Below the pieces are notes generated by a model. The model ran no database searches. It had not been told where the DNA came from and was given only the letters and a program-made list of their open reading frames with translations. Positions 11,701 through 21,700 of a DNA stretch of 64,000 nucleotides are shown one piece after another (positions within the stretch are counted from its first letter, which is position 1; every line of letters begins with the position of its first letter). The DNA is from Actinoplanes derwentensis. Lineage in GTDB: Bacteria > Actinomycetota > Actinomycetes > Mycobacteriales > Micromonosporaceae. The translations under genes and the position numbers were made by a program. The stretch is taken from positions 3,038,001 to 3,102,000 of the forward strand of contig NZ_LT629758.1 in NCBI RefSeq assembly GCF_900104725.1, read 5' to 3'.

Positions 11701-14700
11701 CAGGGCGCCGCTGGTCTTACCGGCCAGCACCGTGTCCAGGGCGGCGTCGTCGAGGTCGGTCAGAGCGGCGCTGTGCGCGATACCGGCGGCGTGCACCACC
11801 GCGGTCAGCGGCGCCTCGGTGTCGGCGGTGGCCAGGGCGAGCAGATCGGCGGCCGCGGTACGGTCGGCCAGATCGGTGGCGAGGACCGTCACCCGGGAAC
11901 CGGCCGCGCGCAGTTCGGCGGCGAAGTCGGTGGCCCCCGGCGCGTCCGGCCCGCGGCGGCTGGCGAGGATCAGGTGGGCGGCGCCGTTGCTCGCGGCCCA
12001 GCGGGCGACATGGCCACCGAGCGCGCCGGTCCCCCCGGTGATCAGCACGGTCCCGCGCGGCTGCCAGCCGGTGCCGGTGCCGGTGCCGGTGCCGGTGCCG
12101 GTGCCGGTCGAAGCTTGCGTGAGGCGACGGACCAGCAGGCCGCTGGGCCGGATCGCGATCTGGTCCTCGGCGTCGAGGCCGCCGGCGAGCACCGCGACGA
12201 GCCGGTCGGCGACGCGCGGATCACCGTTGATCAGGCTTGAGCAGAGCGGGGCCGGCAGGTCGAGCAGGCCGCCCCAGCGGTCCGGGTATTCCAGGCCCAC
12301 CACCCGGCCGAGGCCCCAGACCTGGGCCTGGCCGACGTCGCCGCCCGGGTCGGCGGGTCCGGCGGCGACCGCGCCGTGGGTGATGATCCAGAGCGGACCG
12401 GCGGCGGCGTCCTCGACGGCCTGGGCGACCGCGAGGGCCGCGGACAGGGCGTCGGAACTCTGCGGGAGCAGGATCACTCCAGAGCTGCCGCGCAGCGGGG
12501 CGGCGAGTTCGTTCCGGCTCGCGACGGGAACGACGATCACGTCCGCACCGGCTCCGGTGAGCAAGGCCACGACGTCGGCGGCATCGGTGAGCGGGGGCGT
12601 CCTGGCGTCGGCCGGGGGTTCGGTGATCAGGACCCACGTGCCGGAGAGCGGGCGGAGGGCGGGGTCCGGGACGGGCTTCCAGGTTTCGGTGTAGCGCCAG
12701 GTGGTGAGCTGGTCCCGGTGCTGTTCGCGGCGGTGCCACTGGGCCAGGGCGGGGACCAGTGTGGTCAAGGTGGTCTGGTGGGATGCGGCGTCGATGTGCA
12801 GTTCGCGGGCCACCGCGCTGAGGTCGGCGGCGTCGATGGCGGTCCAGAGGCCGGTGGAGCCGAAAGCCGTGGAGGCCGGGTCTCCGGCGGCGGAGGTGGC
12901 AGGGGCCGGGCGCAGCCAGTACCGCTGGTGGTCGAAGGGGTAGGACGGGAGGTCGGTGGGGCGGGCGCCGGTGCCGTCGAACAGGGCCGGCCATTGGATG
13001 TCGTGGCCGTGCACGAACAGTTCGGCGATCGCGGTGAGCAGGGTGGTGGGCTCGTCACGGTCGCGGCGCAGGGCCGCCACGGCGACGGTCTCCGGGTCGG
13101 CGACCATCGCGGTCAGCACGGTGTCCGGCCCGAGTTCGAGGACCAGGTCGGCTTCCAGGGCGTCCACGGCTTCGGCGAACCTCACCGGCTCGCGGACCTG
13201 GCGTACCCAGTACTCCGGGTCGGTCCACTCCCCCCACGCGTCGACCGTCGACACGTAGGCCAGGCGCGGCTGCTGGAAGGTGATGCCGGCGACGGCGGCC
13301 CGGAAGTCCGCCAGCATCGGGTCCATCAGCCGCGAATGGAACGCGTGGCTGGTCCGTAGCCGGGTGGTCTTCCACTGCGGCATCTCCGGAACATCCAGAC
13401 CGGAGACGACCACCGCCCGGGGCCCGTTCACGGCGGCGATGTCGAGGTCCGGGAACGCCGCCCGCACCTCGGCCTCGGACGCCTGCACCGCGACCATCGC
13501 TCCGCCAGCGGGCAACGCCTGCATCAGACGGGCACGAGCGGACACCAGCATCGCCGCGTCCTCCAGCGAGAACACCCCGGCCGCATAGGCCGCCGCGATC
13601 TCACCGATCGAATGACCCGCCACCACGTCCGGCACGACACCCCACGACCGGACCAACGCCAGCAGCGCCACCTCCAAGGCGAAGATCGCCGGCTGCGCAA
13701 AACCCGTGTCATCCACATCGCCGGACAGGTCCAGCAAGGCGGTGACCTCGTCATAGGCCGCCCGATAGACCGGGAACGCCTCGGACAGACCCCGGCCCAT
13801 GTCGAGGCGCTGCGAACCCTGGCCGGTGAAGACGACGGCGAGGCGGCCCTGATCGGACACCGTGCCCCGCACGACCGTGTCGCCGAGCAGCACTGCCCGG
13901 TGCTCGTTCCTCGGGCGGCCGGCGAGGGTGAGGCCCACGTCGAGCAGGTCGGCGTCGACAGTACGGATCCGGTGCAGGAGGGTGTCGAGGGAGCCGGCGG
14001 AGCGCGCGGTGACCACCAGCGGCACGACCGCGGGAGCTGGTGCGACGGCCGCCACCGGGGGCACGGCGGGGGCCTGCTCCAGGATCAGGTGGGCGTTGGT
14101 GCCGCTGATACCGAACGAGGACACCGCCGCCCTGCGGGGCCGGTCCACGGCGGGCCACTCACGGGCCGTGGTCAGCAGTTCCACCGCCCCGGAGGCCCAG
14201 TCGACCTGGGGTGTCGGCTCGTCCACGTGCAGGGTCGCGGGCAGGTGGCCGTACCGCAGCGCCTGAATGGTCTTGATGACACCGGCGACACCGGCCGCGG
14301 CCTGGGCGTGCCCCATGTTGGATTTGAGCGAGCCGAGCAGCAGCGGGGCGCCGGCCCGGTCCTGGCCGTAGGTCGCCAGCAGAGCCTGCGCTTCGATCGG
14401 GTCGCCGAGGCGGGTGCCGGTGCCGTGTGCCTCGACCGCGTCCACGTCCGCGGGCGAAAGGCCACCGGCGGCGAGCGCCTGCAGGATGACCCGCTGCTGG
14501 GAGTTGCCGTTGGGGGCGGTGAGGCCGTTGGAGGCGCCGTCGGAGTTGACGGCGCTGCCCCGGATCACCGCGAGGATCGGGTGACCGAGGCGCTGGGCGT
14601 CGGAGAGCCGTTCGACCAGGAGCAGGCCGACGCCTTCGGACCAGCCGGTGCCGTCGGCGGCGGCGGCGAACGACTTGCAGCGGCCGTCGCCGGCCAGGCC

Positions 14701-15432
14701 GCCCTGTTTGGTGAACTCGCCGAACGAGTCCGGGGTCGACATCACCGCCACGCCACCGGCCAGGGCGATCGTGCATTCCCGGTTGCGCAGGGCGCGGGCG
14801 GCGATGTGCAGGGCGACCAGCGACGAGGAACAGGCGGTGTCGATGGTGACCGCGGGCCCTTCCAGGCCGAACGTGTAGGCGAGGCGGCCGGACAGGACGG
14901 CGGGGGCGGTGCCGGTGAGCAGGTGGCCGACGACGCCGTCGGGCAGGTTCTCGACGTACGAGCCGTAGCCCATGTAGCTGCCGCCGACGAAGACACCGGC
15001 CGGGGTGCCGCGCAGGGTCGCCGGGTCGATGCCGGACCGTTCCAGCGTCTCCCAGGCCACTTCGAGCAGGACCCGCTGCTGGGGGTCCATGGCGAGGGCC
15101 TCGCGGGGGCTGATGCCGAAGAAGGCCGGGTCGAAGTCGCCGGCGTCGTGCAGGAAGCCGCCGGTGCCGGAACCCATGGCGTCCGAGCCGGGTTCGAACC
15201 AGGTGTCCCAGCCCCGGTCGGCGGGGAAACCGGTGATCGCGTCGCGTTCCTCGGTGACCAGCCGCCACAGATCTTCCGGGGAGTTGACGTCACCGGGGAA
15301 ACGGCAGCCCATCGCCACGACGGCGATCGGTTCCTGGTCCGCGGATTCGATCTCGGCGAGGCGCTGACGAGTCTGGGTCAGGTCCGCCGTCACCCACTTG
15401 AGGTAGTCGCGGAGGGTTTCCTCAGTCGCCAT
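508..15432 (-). CDS. Modular type I PKS, three modules (W12-W14), all malonyl-type
   Basis: A 4974-residue synthase that extends the chain three times. Approximate residues: docking helix 1-32; W12 KS 33-455, AT 527-830, KR 860-1377 (structural plus catalytic halves), ACP 1390-1480; W13 KS 1497-1920, AT 2022-2340, DH 2362-2677, KR to 3057, ACP 3144-3220; W14 KS 3243-3667, AT 3780-4090, DH 4112-4394, KR to 4733, ACP 4817-4890; C-terminal docking region to 4974. All three KSs have DTACSSS. All ATs have GHSIGE and HAFHS, the malonyl-CoA signature. Both DHs keep HxxxGxxxxP and DxxxH. No ER or thioesterase is present. The ATG at 15432 is chosen over the in-frame GTG at 15441 because AGAGG lies 8 nt upstream of the ATG but abuts the GTG. 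The N-terminal helix ([20 protein letters not shown]) is class 1a-like. Confidence 0.96.
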   Translation of the reverse strand: MATEETLRDYLKWVTADLTQTRQRLAEIESADQEPIAVVAMGCRFPGDVNSPEDLWRLVTEERDAITGFPADRGWDTWFEPGSDAMGSGTGGFLHDAGDFDPAFFGISPREALAMDPQQRVLLEVAWETLERSGIDPATLRGTPAGVFVGGSYMGYGSYVENLPDGVVGHLLTGTAPAVLSGRLAYTFGLEGPAVTIDTACSSSLVALHIAARALRNRECTIALAGGVAVMSTPDSFGEFTKQGGLAGDGRCKSFAAAADGTGWSEGVGLLLVERLSDAQRLGHPILAVIRGSAVNSDGASNGLTAPNGNSQQRVILQALAAGGLSPADVDAVEAHGTGTRLGDPIEAQALLATYGQDRAGAPLLLGSLKSNMGHAQAAAGVAGVIKTIQALRYGHLPATLHVDEPTPQVDWASGAVELLTTAREWPAVDRPRRAAVSSFGISGTNAHLILEQAPAVPPVAAVAPAPAVVPLVVTARSAGSLDTLLHRIRTVDADLLDVGLTLAGRPRNEHRAVLLGDTVVRGTVSDQGRLAVVFTGQGSQRLDMGRGLSEAFPVYRAAYDEVTALLDLSGDVDDTGFAQPAIFALEVALLALVRSWGVVPDVVAGHSIGEIAAAYAAGVFSLEDAAMLVSARARLMQALPAGGAMVAVQASEAEVRAAFPDLDIAAVNGPRAVVVSGLDVPEMPQWKTTRLRTSHAFHSRLMDPMLADFRAAVAGITFQQPRLAYVSTVDAWGEWTDPEYWVRQVREPVRFAEAVDALEADLVLELGPDTVLTAMVADPETVAVAALRRDRDEPTTLLTAIAELFVHGHDIQWPALFDGTGARPTDLPSYPFDHQRYWLRPAPATSAAGDPASTAFGSTGLWTAIDAADLSAVARELHIDAASHQTTLTTLVPALAQWHRREQHRDQLTTWRYTETWKPVPDPALRPLSGTWVLITEPPADARTPPLTDAADVVALLTGAGADVIVVPVASRNELAAPLRGSSGVILLPQSSDALSAALAVAQAVEDAAAGPLWIITHGAVAAGPADPGGDVGQAQVWGLGRVVGLEYPDRWGGLLDLPAPLCSSLINGDPRVADRLVAVLAGGLDAEDQIAIRPSGLLVRRLTQASTGTGTGTGTGTGTGWQPRGTVLITGGTGALGGHVARWAASNGAAHLILASRRGPDAPGATDFAAELRAAGSRVTVLATDLADRTAAADLLALATADTEAPLTAVVHAAGIAHSAALTDLDDAALDTVLAGKTSGALHLDELLGDTPLDAFVLFSSIAATWGSGWGAAYSAANAGLDALAQRRRARGLAGTSIAWGPWADAGMATDEQTSAALSRRGLTALAPEPAMEALRQAAGSGSPLLTVADVDWPVFTATFAAARRRPLLEDLPEVAALAAPAAPVADTGWRARLAGLPPARRESELVDLVRAHAARVLGYPSADAIAVKRPFRELGFDSLTAVELRNALVTETGLRLPPTLAFDHPTPADLARYLLTEVAGGEAAVPVTPVVAVAADDDPIVLTAMACRFPGGVSTPDELWDLVAAEVDAIGTFPADRGWDIAALHDPDGLRSGTSSTVHGGFLTGADRFDPGLFGISPREALAMDPQQRLLLETAWEALERAGLDPLSLRGRQVGVFVGATHQAYVSLLEESAEDLSGYLGIGSAGSVASGRIAYTFGLEGPAVTVDTACSSSLVALHLAAQSLRRGECEAALVGGVTVMATPGTFTEFSKQRGLAADGRCKAFAAAADGTGWAEGVGMLLAERMSTARAAGRPVLAVVRGSAINQDGASNGLTAPNGPAQQRVIRAALADAGLTPADVDAVEAHGTGTTLGDPIEAQALLTAYGRDRDRPLKLGSIKSNIGHTQSAAGSAGIIKMVLAMRHGLLPRTLHVDAPTPGADWTAGAVELLTTATPWPAGDRPRRAGVSAFGVSGTNAHVILEEPPAEPAADQPRRRPALSLAPLVLSAATADGLAEQTVRLRDWIEANPDAGLFDVARTTAGRAALAHRAVHLAANRAQALRTLKRGDTAAHAETTDGRLALIFTGQGAQRLAMGEQLYAAFPVFATAFDEVCAHFDEVLEQPLRLVVFADPDALDRTEYAQPALFALEIALLALLRHWGVTPDAVAGHSIGEIAAAYAAGVLTLADAATMVSTRARLMQALPPGGVMVSVQASEAEVRAAFPDLDIAAVNGPRSVVVSGAGIPAMPGWKTTRLRTSHAFHSRLMEPMLAEFRTVVAGLDLSVPQLSAVSTVDPGSPPRWDDPEYWVEQIRRPVRFADAVTALTAQGITRFLEVGPDGVLTALTGTVAPDAIAVPTLRKDRDEVTTLLTAAATIFTRGTAVDWTAVFDGAGVPLPGLPTYAFQRQRYWPEPGTGTASDPAGLGLTPTGHPLLAVSIPLLAESVPLAGTDGPPPTGTEGTLLTGRLSVRAQPWLADHTVLGAVLVPGTALLDLALTAGATVGAPAVDELVLGRPLALDPVLGATVQVSVGALDSSGRRPVAVHSCPGDPAGPGTPWTLHASGFVAETSSAAETFAWPPAEGIKIDTSGLYDRLAVAGYDYGRIFRGLREVWRAGDDLYVEAALTGDPAGFAVHPALLDAILHGLSAGAGAGALADADTVGGAGDLAGAGAGGETRLPFAFTGVTVHADGATLLRARLRLDGDSVRVDAIDAAGEPVATVDGVVFRAATPEDTAGRSLFTVEWTAQETAPTPETPVVMSLGDPLPVAGRVLLVDATASGPARERASALLTLLQSWLADPSWADSSLAVRTFGAAGPEITDPDGAALWGLVRVAQAEHPGRLHLLDADTDVYLPLPEAIIRDGAVSVPRLIRARTGKGGALFQAGADKPGADKPGADKPGADKPGADKPGADKPGADKPGADKPGADKPGADKPGAENGAGGLTLAGDGVVVVTGATGTLGGLIARHLVKAHGVRELLLLSRSGGSLTIEGANVRARSCDLADPEAVAAALRDEPVTAIVHAAGLIDDGMLTDLTPQRLATVLGPKVDAARNLIAATRDRQLTAVVLFSSASGLFGNAGQANYAAANAFLDAYASKLRAEGVPVTALAWGLWDAGLGAAMSDNDRRRMTRAGYGALDAEAGLALFDAALTTGHPLNVPIRLDLAALRAAGDVPPLLHGLIRPGGRRRAVTTAPSAAPTWHLAGLEEADRLRAALATVRTHTAAVLGYPDPDAVPATRAFRELGFDSLTAVELRNRLAAETGLRLPATLIFDHPNATAVAELLVTRLSGPAPAAAPTVPAGPAPNTGDPIVIVGMACRYPGGITSPDGLWDLVAAGRDGIGPFPTDRDWADIYHPDPDHPGTSYAREGGFLYRAADFDPGLFGISPREGMAMDPQQRLLLESSWEALEHGGVDPLGLRGSRTGVFVGLMYHDYLGRLTAVPEEVEGFLGTGNSGSVASGRISYSFGLEGPAVTVDTACSSSLVALHLAVQALRSGECDLALAGGVTVMATPDTFTGFSRQRGLAADGRCKSFADAADGTGWGEGVGMLLVERQSDAERHGHRILAIVRGTAVNQDGASNGLTAPNGPSQQRVIRAALAAGALNPQDVDAVEAHGTGTTLGDPIEAQALLATYGQDRSGSPLWLGSIKSNLGHTQAAAGVAGIIKMVQALRHGVLPPTLHVDAPSTKVDWSAGNVELLTCAQPWPAGPRTRRAGVSSFGISGTNAHVILEEAPAPAPAPAPSARRVVPLVVSANDPAALHEQIALVRAELSDPPAQPAAQVGSAVTVGSPAPVGPVAPAWPGVTVGHVVAVGHALTRRAVLPHRAVLLSGAGFEPVASGRAADRRLAMVFTGQGAQRLGMGRGLYEAFPVYRAAYDEVTALLDLSGDIDDTGCAQPAIFALEVALLSLLRSWGVVPDVVVGHSIGEIAAAYAAGVLSLRDAATLVSARARLMQALPAGGVMVSVLASEAEVRSVFPDIDIAAVNGPRSVVVSGHESDVAGVVASEWKTTRLRTSHAFHSRLMDPMLTDFGAVVSTLTFREPRLSYVSSVDSTGDWMDPSYWVRQVREPVRFADAATRLGNARVLEVGPDTVLATLIPDAVATLRRDRDEVTTLLTSAAQLFTDGQHVDWAATFGPGPAPVLDLPTYPFQHQRLWIDLADDSVRAVGTDLAGTGLHDGGHPLLSAAVALPDSEARLFTGHLTAGSPSWLADHMVHGTVVVPGAALLDIALVTGAAAGTPVVDELLLQTPLTVPDEGGIALRVTVAAPAADGRRTLTVYSRADGTEKWTTHAIGTLSPGTGTSSSIEPGGPGTPADLDGLYEGLAEAGLSYGPLFQALTSASRDGDEVIAEVRLDGTDPGDFGVHPALLDAALHAIGATDLFGATGGRDETNLPTVRLPFAVTGARLHATGAGELRVRLIRTGDSTVRVSAVDATGSPVLSIDELAFRPVTAEQFGASAKTRSVYAVDWIRQDLTPGTAPTAIVKLGDPLPAPSAMLGEVLPAAVDLLVVDATASGTALDRTAALLTVLQQWLADPARAESSLVVWTSGAAGPTITDPDGAALWGLVRAAQSEHPGRFHLLDAGEPAHYPAPEAVVHDGVVSVPRLTRAGTDGTASFGDGVVVVTGATGTLGGLVARHLAATHGVRDLLLLSRSGKSLDIDGHGTERVRVRALACDLSDPEAVAAVLRDEPVTAVIHAAGLLDDGVLTDLTADRLEAVFGAKVNAAVNLAAATRGKPLQAFVLFSSASGLFGNAGQANYAAANAFLDAYAIKLCAEGVPATSLAWGLWDAGMGATLAGADRRRMAVTGFGALSPADGLAAFDAAVATGRPLLAPIALNLAAVRTAAAEGGDEVPALLRSLVTVTRRAAASAPEPDLAAQLAPLSGTDRERTLLDLVRTRTAAILGYPSARDVDPVRGFLELGFDSLTAVELRNRLHAETGLRLPATLLFDHPSPTALTRHLGELLAPPAPADPADVFLAEITALETSLRAAALDDDHRAAVAQRLRALATWATPETTPEDDLDSATADELFDLLDELGTP
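5706..10945 (-). other. PKS module W13: KS-AT(malonyl)-DH-KR(B-type)-ACP
   Basis: KS about 10940-9670; AT about 9370-8450; DH about 8345-7400 with [11 protein letters not shown] and [10 protein letters not shown] intact; KR to about 6260; ACP about 6000-5770 (GFDSL). The KR has LIDDG and [15 protein letters not shown], a B-type pattern that fits formation of a trans double bond. Just before the NADPH-binding motif it carries ten perfect 15-bp repeats (see 6812-6961). There is no ER. Confidence 0.9.
6812..6961 (-). repeat. Ten 15-bp in-frame tandem repeats encoding (GADKP)10
   Basis: Ten consecutive copies of a 15-bp unit encode Gly-Ala-Asp-Lys-Pro ten times. They sit in the linker between the structural and catalytic halves of the W13 KR, directly before the TGATGTLGG nucleotide-binding motif. 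The unit is a multiple of three, so copy-number change would keep the frame. The copies look identical, which suggests recent slippage or unequal-crossover expansion. Confidence 0.95.
10946..15432 (-). other. PKS module W12: KS-AT(malonyl)-KR(A-type)-ACP with N-terminal docking helix
   Basis: KS about 15335-14075; AT about 13850-12940 (GHSIGE near 13600-13618, HAFHS near 13340); structural KR half about 12850-12110; catalytic KR about 12062-11300; ACP about 11260-10990, serine near 11115. The KR lacks an LDD motif and has [10 protein letters not shown], with Trp eight residues before the catalytic Tyr: A-type. No DH is present, so a hydroxyl is retained. Confidence 0.9.
12067..12108 (-). repeat. 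Seven 6-bp tandem repeats encoding (TG)7
   Basis: Seven copies of gccggt (plus strand) encode alternating Thr-Gly in the loop just before the W12 KR nucleotide-binding motif. This is the same loop that carries the GADKP repeat in W13. Confidence 0.9.
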
Positions 15433-15538
15433 TCGCTCCACCTCTGCGGATCACCGAGCGCACGCCTGGACGGCGGCTCGACGCTGAGGCTAGGAGCGCC
15501 GGGAGCACCCCCGGCACCCCTAGCGCTCCCCTAGCTGG
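15433..15538 (-). promoter_or_regulatory. Intergenic region with CTAGGGG palindrome-like element, hairpin and RBS
   Basis: Gap of 106 bp between the W10-W11 gene stop and the W12-W14 gene start. Read on the coding strand it has two CTAGGGG copies 11 bp apart (starting at 15534 and 15523). An inverted CTCCTAG ends at 15490, so 15523-15490 forms a 34-bp imperfect palindrome. A perfect 6-bp stem with a 6-nt loop lies inside it (15498-15503 with 15510-15515). The RBS-like AGAGGTGGAG is at 15445-15436. A closely related arrangement lies at 28063-28021. Candidate operator, internal promoter or leader hairpin; function not shown. Confidence 0.5.
15436..15445 (-). promoter_or_regulatory. Ribosome-binding site deciding the ATG start of the W12-W14 gene
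   Basis: AGAGGTGGAG on the coding strand. GAGG (15444-15441) is 8 nt from the ATG at 15432, while the alternative GTG (15441-15439) overlaps it. This decides for ATG. Confidence 0.65.
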
Positions 15539-18500
15539 TCAGCCCCGGCCGAGCTGCGCGTCGATGAATCTCAGCAGCTCGTCGTCGGAGTCCCCGGCCG
15601 GTTCCGGAGGCGCCGCGGCCGGGGTGACGCCGCCGTTGTCCAGGGCGGACAGCAGCGCCCGGAGCTTGATCCGCAGTTTGGTGCCGGTGATCGCGTCGGG
15701 TACGGCAGTGGTGATCCGCCGGTGCAGTTCGTCAGCGTCGTCGAGAACCGAGCGGGTACTACCGGGCACCAGCTGGATCCGCAGGTACGTCGCCAGCGCC
15801 GCCGGGGTGGGGTGGTCGAAGACGAGTGTCGCCGGGCAGCGCAGACCGGTCGACGCGTTGACCCGGTTGCGCAGTTCGACGGCGGTGACCGAGTCGAAGC
15901 CGATGTCACGGAAGGCCCGGTCCGGGGCGATCGGTTCGGTCCCCGGGAAGCCGAGCACCGCCGCCACGTGGCCCCGCAGCAGTTCGACCAGTTCCTCGTC
16001 GGCCTGGTCGGAATCGACGGCGGCGAGCCGGTCCCGCAGGGTGACGCCGGGATCGGCGAGCGCCTCGTTCAGCAGCGCCCCGGTGACCTGGGCACCGGTC
16101 ACCGCGACGGCACCGGCCGCGGTGTCCCCGGCATCCGATGGTGACAGCCAGTAGCGGCGGTGCTGGAACGGGTAGGTCGGCGCGTCCGGCAGCCGCCGTC
16201 CACCGGTGAGCCAACGGCTCCAGTCGACCTCGGCACCGTGCACCCAGGCACCTGCCAGAGCGCGGATCTGGGCGGCCGGGCCGTCCTCACCGCGGCGCAG
16301 CGTCCCCCAGACTCCGGCGCCGGGGGCGGTCTGCTCCAGCGGAAGAGTCAGCACCGGATGCCCGGACACTTCGGCGAACAGCCGGAAGCCACTCGCGGCG
16401 AGCGCCGAGACGACCGGGGCGAGGTGTACCGGCCGGCGCAGGTTGGCCCACCAGTAATCGGCGCCGACCGGTTCGGTGACTAGGTCGGCGGTGACGGTGG
16501 AGTACCAGGGGATCTCGGGGACCGTGCCGTGCACGTCACCGAGGGCGGCGAGCATGCCGGCGCGGACCGGTTCGACCTGCGGCGAGTGCGACGCGTAGCC
16601 GACCTCGACCAGCCGCGCCCGCACACCTTCGCCTTCCAGCCAGGGCACGAACGCCTCGACGGCGTCGCTCTCCCCCGCCACGACGACCTGCGCCGGCGAG
16701 TTCACCGCGGCGATCACCAGGGCGGACCAGCGCGGATCGGCCAGATGGGCCTGCACTGCCTCGGCGGGCGCCCCGACCGACGCCATCCGCCCGGTCCCGT
16801 CCAGATCCACCAGAGCCCGCGATCGAGCCGCCACCACCCGGGCACCGTCCGCAACCGACAGGGCACCGGCCACCACCGCGGCGGCCACCTCACCCTGCGA
16901 ATGACCGACGACCGCCGCCGGGCGTACGCCGAACGACTCCCACCACGCCGTCAGCGCCACTGCGACGGCCCACAACACCGGCTGCACGATCTCGACCCGC
17001 GCCAGCCAGTCCTCGGTACCGCGCAGAACCGCCTCCACCGAGTAGCCCACCAGCGGCGCCAGCGCGGCATCACACTCGCGCAACCGGTCGGTGAACGCCG
17101 CCGAGTCGAGCAGACCGGCCGCCATCCGCAGCCACTGACCGCCCTGGCCGGGGTAGACGAACACCACGTCGGTGCCCTGTGCGGTTCCGGACACCGGAGG
17201 CTGCCCGTCGGCGATCGCCGCGAGGCCGTCGAGGTCCCAGGCGACCGCGCGTTCCGGCAGCCCGGCCCGCCCGGCGAGGGTGACGGCCAGGTCGCGTGGG
17301 ACGGCTCCGCCGCTGAGGAAGTCGTGCATCACCGCGGCCTGGGCCCGCAGACCGGCCGGGTCGGCGGCGGCGAGCAGCAGCGGCACGAGCCCGGGTCCGG
17401 TCACCGCGTCGACCGGCGGCTCGATGAACTGTTCGACGATCACGTGCGAGTTGGTGCCACTGACCCCGAACGCGGAGACCCCGGCCCGGCGCGGGCGGCC
17501 GGTCGACGGCCACGGCCGGGCCTCGGTCAGCAGTTCGACCCCGCCCCGTTCCCACTCCACGTGCGGGGACGGCTCGTCGACGTGCAGGGTCCGCGGCAGC
17601 ACGCCGTGCCGGAGGGCGAACACCGTCTTGATCAGGCCGGCCATGCCCGCGGCGGCCTGGGTGTGGCCGATGTTCGACTTGACCGAGCCGAGCCAGAGCG
17701 GTTCCCCGGTACGGCCGGTGCCGTAGGTGGCCAGCAGTGCGTTCGCCTCGATCGGGTCGCCGAGGGTGGTGCCGGTGCCGTGCGCCTCGACCGCGTCGAT
17801 GTCGGCCGGTTCGAGGCGGGCGTTGGCCAGGGCCTGCCGGATGACCGCCTGCTGCGCGGGGCCGCTCGGGGCGGTCAGCCCGTTCGAGGCGCCGTCCTGG
17901 TTGACCGCGCTCCCGCGTACCACCGCAAGAACGGGGTGGCCCTTGCGCTGCGCGTCGGAGAGCCGCTCGACCACGAGGACGCCGACGCCCTCGCCCCAGC
18001 CGGTGCCGTCGGCCGCGCCCGCGAACGACTTGCACCGGCCGTCTGCGGCGAGCCCGCCTTTGCGGCTGAACTCGACGAACGGCCCGGGCGTCGACATGAT
18101 CGTGACGCCACCGACCAGGGCCAGGTCGCATTCGCCCTGGCGCAGCGCCTGCGCGGCCAGGTGCAGGGCGACCAGCGACGAGGAGCAGCCGGTGTCGACG
18201 GTCATCGCCGGGCCTTCCAGGCCGAACACGTAGGAGACCCGGCCGGAGATCACACTCGCCGCGTTGCCGGTGCCGAGGTGGCCCTCCAGTGCACTGGGGA
18301 AGACGCCCATCGACCACAGGTAGTCGGAGCCGTTGGTGCCGGCGAACATGCCGGTGCGGCTGCCGCGCAGGCCGAGCGGGTCGAGTCCGGCGCGTTCCAG
18401 CGCCTCCCAGGAGCATTCGAGCAGCAGCCGCTGCTGCGGGTCCATGGCGACGGCCTCGCGCGGGGTGATGCCGAACAGGCGGGCGTCGAAGCCGGCCACG

Positions 18501-18715
18501 TCGGTGACGAAACCGCCCTCGCTGGTGTAGGTGGTGCCCCGCACCGAACTGTCCGGGTTGACCAGGTCGCCGAGGTACCAGCCGCGGTCGGTGGGGAACG
18601 GCGACATCGCGTCGACACCGTCGCTGACCAGCCGCCAGAGGTCCTCCGGCGATCGCACGTCACCGGGGAAACGGCAGCTCATCGCGGTGATGGCGATCGG
18701 TTCGTCAAGCATCGC
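15539..18715 (-). other. PKS module W11: KS-AT(methylmalonyl)-ACP, no reductive domain
   Basis: KS about 18712-17430; AT about 17165-16170 with GHSQGE and GYASHSPQVE (near 16560-16600); ACP about 16030-15760 (GFDSV, serine near 15895); docking region to the stop. The AT is followed almost directly by the ACP, with even the structural KR half absent. The KS reads DTGCSSS where every other KS active site visible here reads DTACSSS. Its catalytic cysteine and both histidine motifs (EAHGTGT, NIGHTQAA) are present. Expected outcome is an alpha-methyl beta-ketone. Confidence 0.9.
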
Positions 18716-21700
18716 CACGGTCGCCGCGCCGGTGACCGGTCCGGCGGGTGCGGGTGTTCCGGCGACGCGGGCTAGCAGGTGCGCGGCCAGGGCGGCGGCG
18801 TTCGGGTGGTCGAAGACGACGGTGGCCGGCAGGGCGAGCCCGGTCTCGGCGCGCAGCCGGTTACGCAGGTCGACGGCGGTCAGCGAGTCGAAACCGAGGT
18901 CCCGGAACGGGCGGCGGGGCGCGATCTCGGCACCGCCGGTGTGCCCGAGCACGGCTGCCGCGCTGGACCGGACGAACTCCAGGACGACCCGCTGCTGCTC
19001 GGCTGCCGGGAGGCCGGCGAGGCGGGTGGCCAGGCCGGTCCCTGCGGCGGCGGGTTCGTCCACCCCGTCGATCGCCTGCCGTACGGCCGGAATGTCGCCG
19101 ATCAGCGGACGCGGCCGGATCGCGGTGAACAGTTCGGTGAACCGTGGCCAGTCGACGTCGATGACACAGATCGTGGTGTCGTCCTCGGCCACCGCCCGGC
19201 TGAGCGCCTCGATCGCCAGGGCCGGCGGCATCGCGATCACCCCACGGCGGCGCAGGTCCGCACCGACTTCGGCGGACGCCATGCCGGCCTCGGCCCAGGT
19301 GCCCCAGGCGATCGCGGTCATCCGGGCGCCCCTGGCGCGGCGCTGTTCGGCGAGGGCGTCGAGGGCGGCGTTGGCGGCGGCGTAGGCGGCGTGCGAATAG
19401 CTTCCCCACACTCCGGACAGCGAGGAGAACACGACGAACGCGTCCACGTCGCCGACCAGTTCGTCCAGGTGCAGTGCCCCGGCTACCTTGCCGGCGAGCA
19501 GTTGTTCCAGTAGTTCCGGGCCGGTCTCGCCGAACGGCACGTTGGCACCGGTCCCGGCCGCGTGGATCACCGCGTCGACCGGGCCGTACTCGGCCAGCAA
19601 CGCCGCGACGGCATGCCGGTCGGTCAGGTCATACGCGGCGATCTCCACGACCGTGCCGTCGGTGGCGAGTTCGTCGCGCAACTCGGTGGCGCCGGGAGCG
19701 GCGGGGCCGCGACGGCTGGTCAGCACGAGCCGGTCCGCGCCGTTCCCGGCGGCCCAGCGGGCGACCCGGGAGCCGAGCGCGCCGGTGCCGCCGGTGATCA
19801 GAACGGTGCCGCGCGGACGCCAGGCCGGGTCGCGGCGGCGCGCCGGTGCGGGAGTGACCCGGCGGACCAGCAGGCCACCGTCGCGGATCGCCAGCTGGTC
19901 CTCCGGGAACACCGCCCCGGACAGCACGGTCGTGATGATCTCGCGGGCCCGGTCGTCCACGGTCTCGGGCAGGTCGAGCAGGCCGCCCCAGCGGCCCGGC
20001 AGCTCCACGGCGGCGATCCGGGCCAGCCCCCACACCTCGGCCTGGGCCAGACTGCGCGGCGCCCCATCGGCACCGACGGCGCCGCTGGTCAGGACGTGCA
20101 CGGGCGCTTCGATCCCGGCGTCGCCGAGCGCCTGGAACAGGGTCAGCGTGCCGGCCAGCGCACGGGACACCAGCGGACGGTCCGGCACCGGGCGTTCGTC
20201 GAAGGCGAGGAGCGAGACCACCCCGTCGTACGGGCCCGCGGGCAATGCTCCGGCGAGAACGGTCCGGTCGGCGGCCGCGTCCACGGTCACCACGTCACCG
20301 GGCAACCCGGTCAACTCCGGAACCTCGGTACCGGCCGGCAGAACCAGTAGCCAGCGGCCACCCGGCCGGGCCGCCGGCGGAACCGGCCGGCCGGTCCAGC
20401 CGACCGCGTAACGCCAGCCGTCGATGGTGCTCTCCCGGCCCCGGCGTTCCCGCCACGACGCCAGCCGGTCGTGCACCGCCTCGACGACCTCGGTGGCCAG
20501 GCCCAGTTCGCCGGCGAGGGATTCCGGGCCGGCTTCGACAGCGGACCAGAACTCCGGGTCGCCGCCCTGGTCACGGCGCTGTTCCTCGGCGGTCAGCCAG
20601 TGCCGGCGGCGCTGGAACGGATAGGTGGGCAGGCCCGGCCGCCACTGGACACCGGCGAACCACGGTGTCCAGTCCACCCGTACGCCCCGGGTCCAGGCTT
20701 CGCCGAGCGCCCGGATCCGGGCGGTGGTGTCGTCCTCGCCGCGGCGCAGGGTTCCCCAGACACCGGCGTCCGGGGCGCACTGTTCCAGCGCGACGGTCAG
20801 CACCGGGTGGCCGGAGACCTCGGCGAACAGCTGGTGACCGTCGGCGGCCAGCCGCTGGATCACCGGGGCGAACCGGACCTGTTCCCGCAGGTTGGTCCAC
20901 CAGTAGTCGGCCGGGAGCGCGGTGGTGACCTGTTCGCCGGTGACCGTGGAGAACCACGGGATCCGCGGGATCACGCCGTGGACACCGGACACGGCGGCCA
21001 GGATCGCGTCGCGGGCCTGTTCGACCTGCGGCGAATGTGAGGCGTAGCGGACCTCGACCAGACGGGCCCGGACACCCCGGCTCTCGGCCTGGGGGACCAG
21101 AGCTTCCAGGCGGGCGCGAGGGCCGGCCACGACGACCTGCTGCGGACTGTTGACCGCGGCGATGACCAGGTCCTCCGGAAGCCAGCTCCGCACGTCGGCG
21201 GCCGGCGCGTTAACCGACAGCATGCCGCCGTCGCCGGTCAGGCCGGGCAGCACCCGGGACCGGGCGGCGACCACGCGGGCACCGTCCCGCACCGACAGGG
21301 CGCCGGACACCACCGCGGCGACCACCTCGCCCTGGGAGTGGCCGACCACGGCGGCCGGTACCACCCCGTACGACTCCCACCAGGCGGTCAGGGCGACACC
21401 GACCGCCCACAGCACCGGCTGGACGATCTCCACCCGGGTCAGCCAGTCGTCGCCGGAACGCAGCGTCTCCTCGACCGAGAAACCGACGTGCGGGCGCAGG
21501 GCCGCGTCACATTCGCGCAGCCGGCCGGCGAACGCCGGGCTGTCCAGCAGGCCGAGGGTCATCCGCAGCCATTGGCCACCCTGTCCCGGATAGACGAACA
21601 CGACGTCGGACGTCTCGAAGGCACTGCCCCCGGCTCGTCCGGCCGCGATCTCGGCGAGGCTGGCGGCGTCCCAGGCGACCGCCCGGTCACCGAGGGCGGA

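Noticed and set aside
7687..12240. Long open frame on the plus strand (about 1500 codons), with others such as 21338-23410 and 13612-15534
   Set aside because: These are antisense shadows of GC-rich PKS codons. They are Gly/Arg/Gln-rich with no domain motifs, and they lie fully opposite KS, AT and KR coding sequence.
15490..15534. Transcription terminator after the W10-W11 gene
   Set aside because: A hairpin can form, but no U-run follows it. The same CTAGGGG edges recur upstream of another gene, which fits a regulatory element better.
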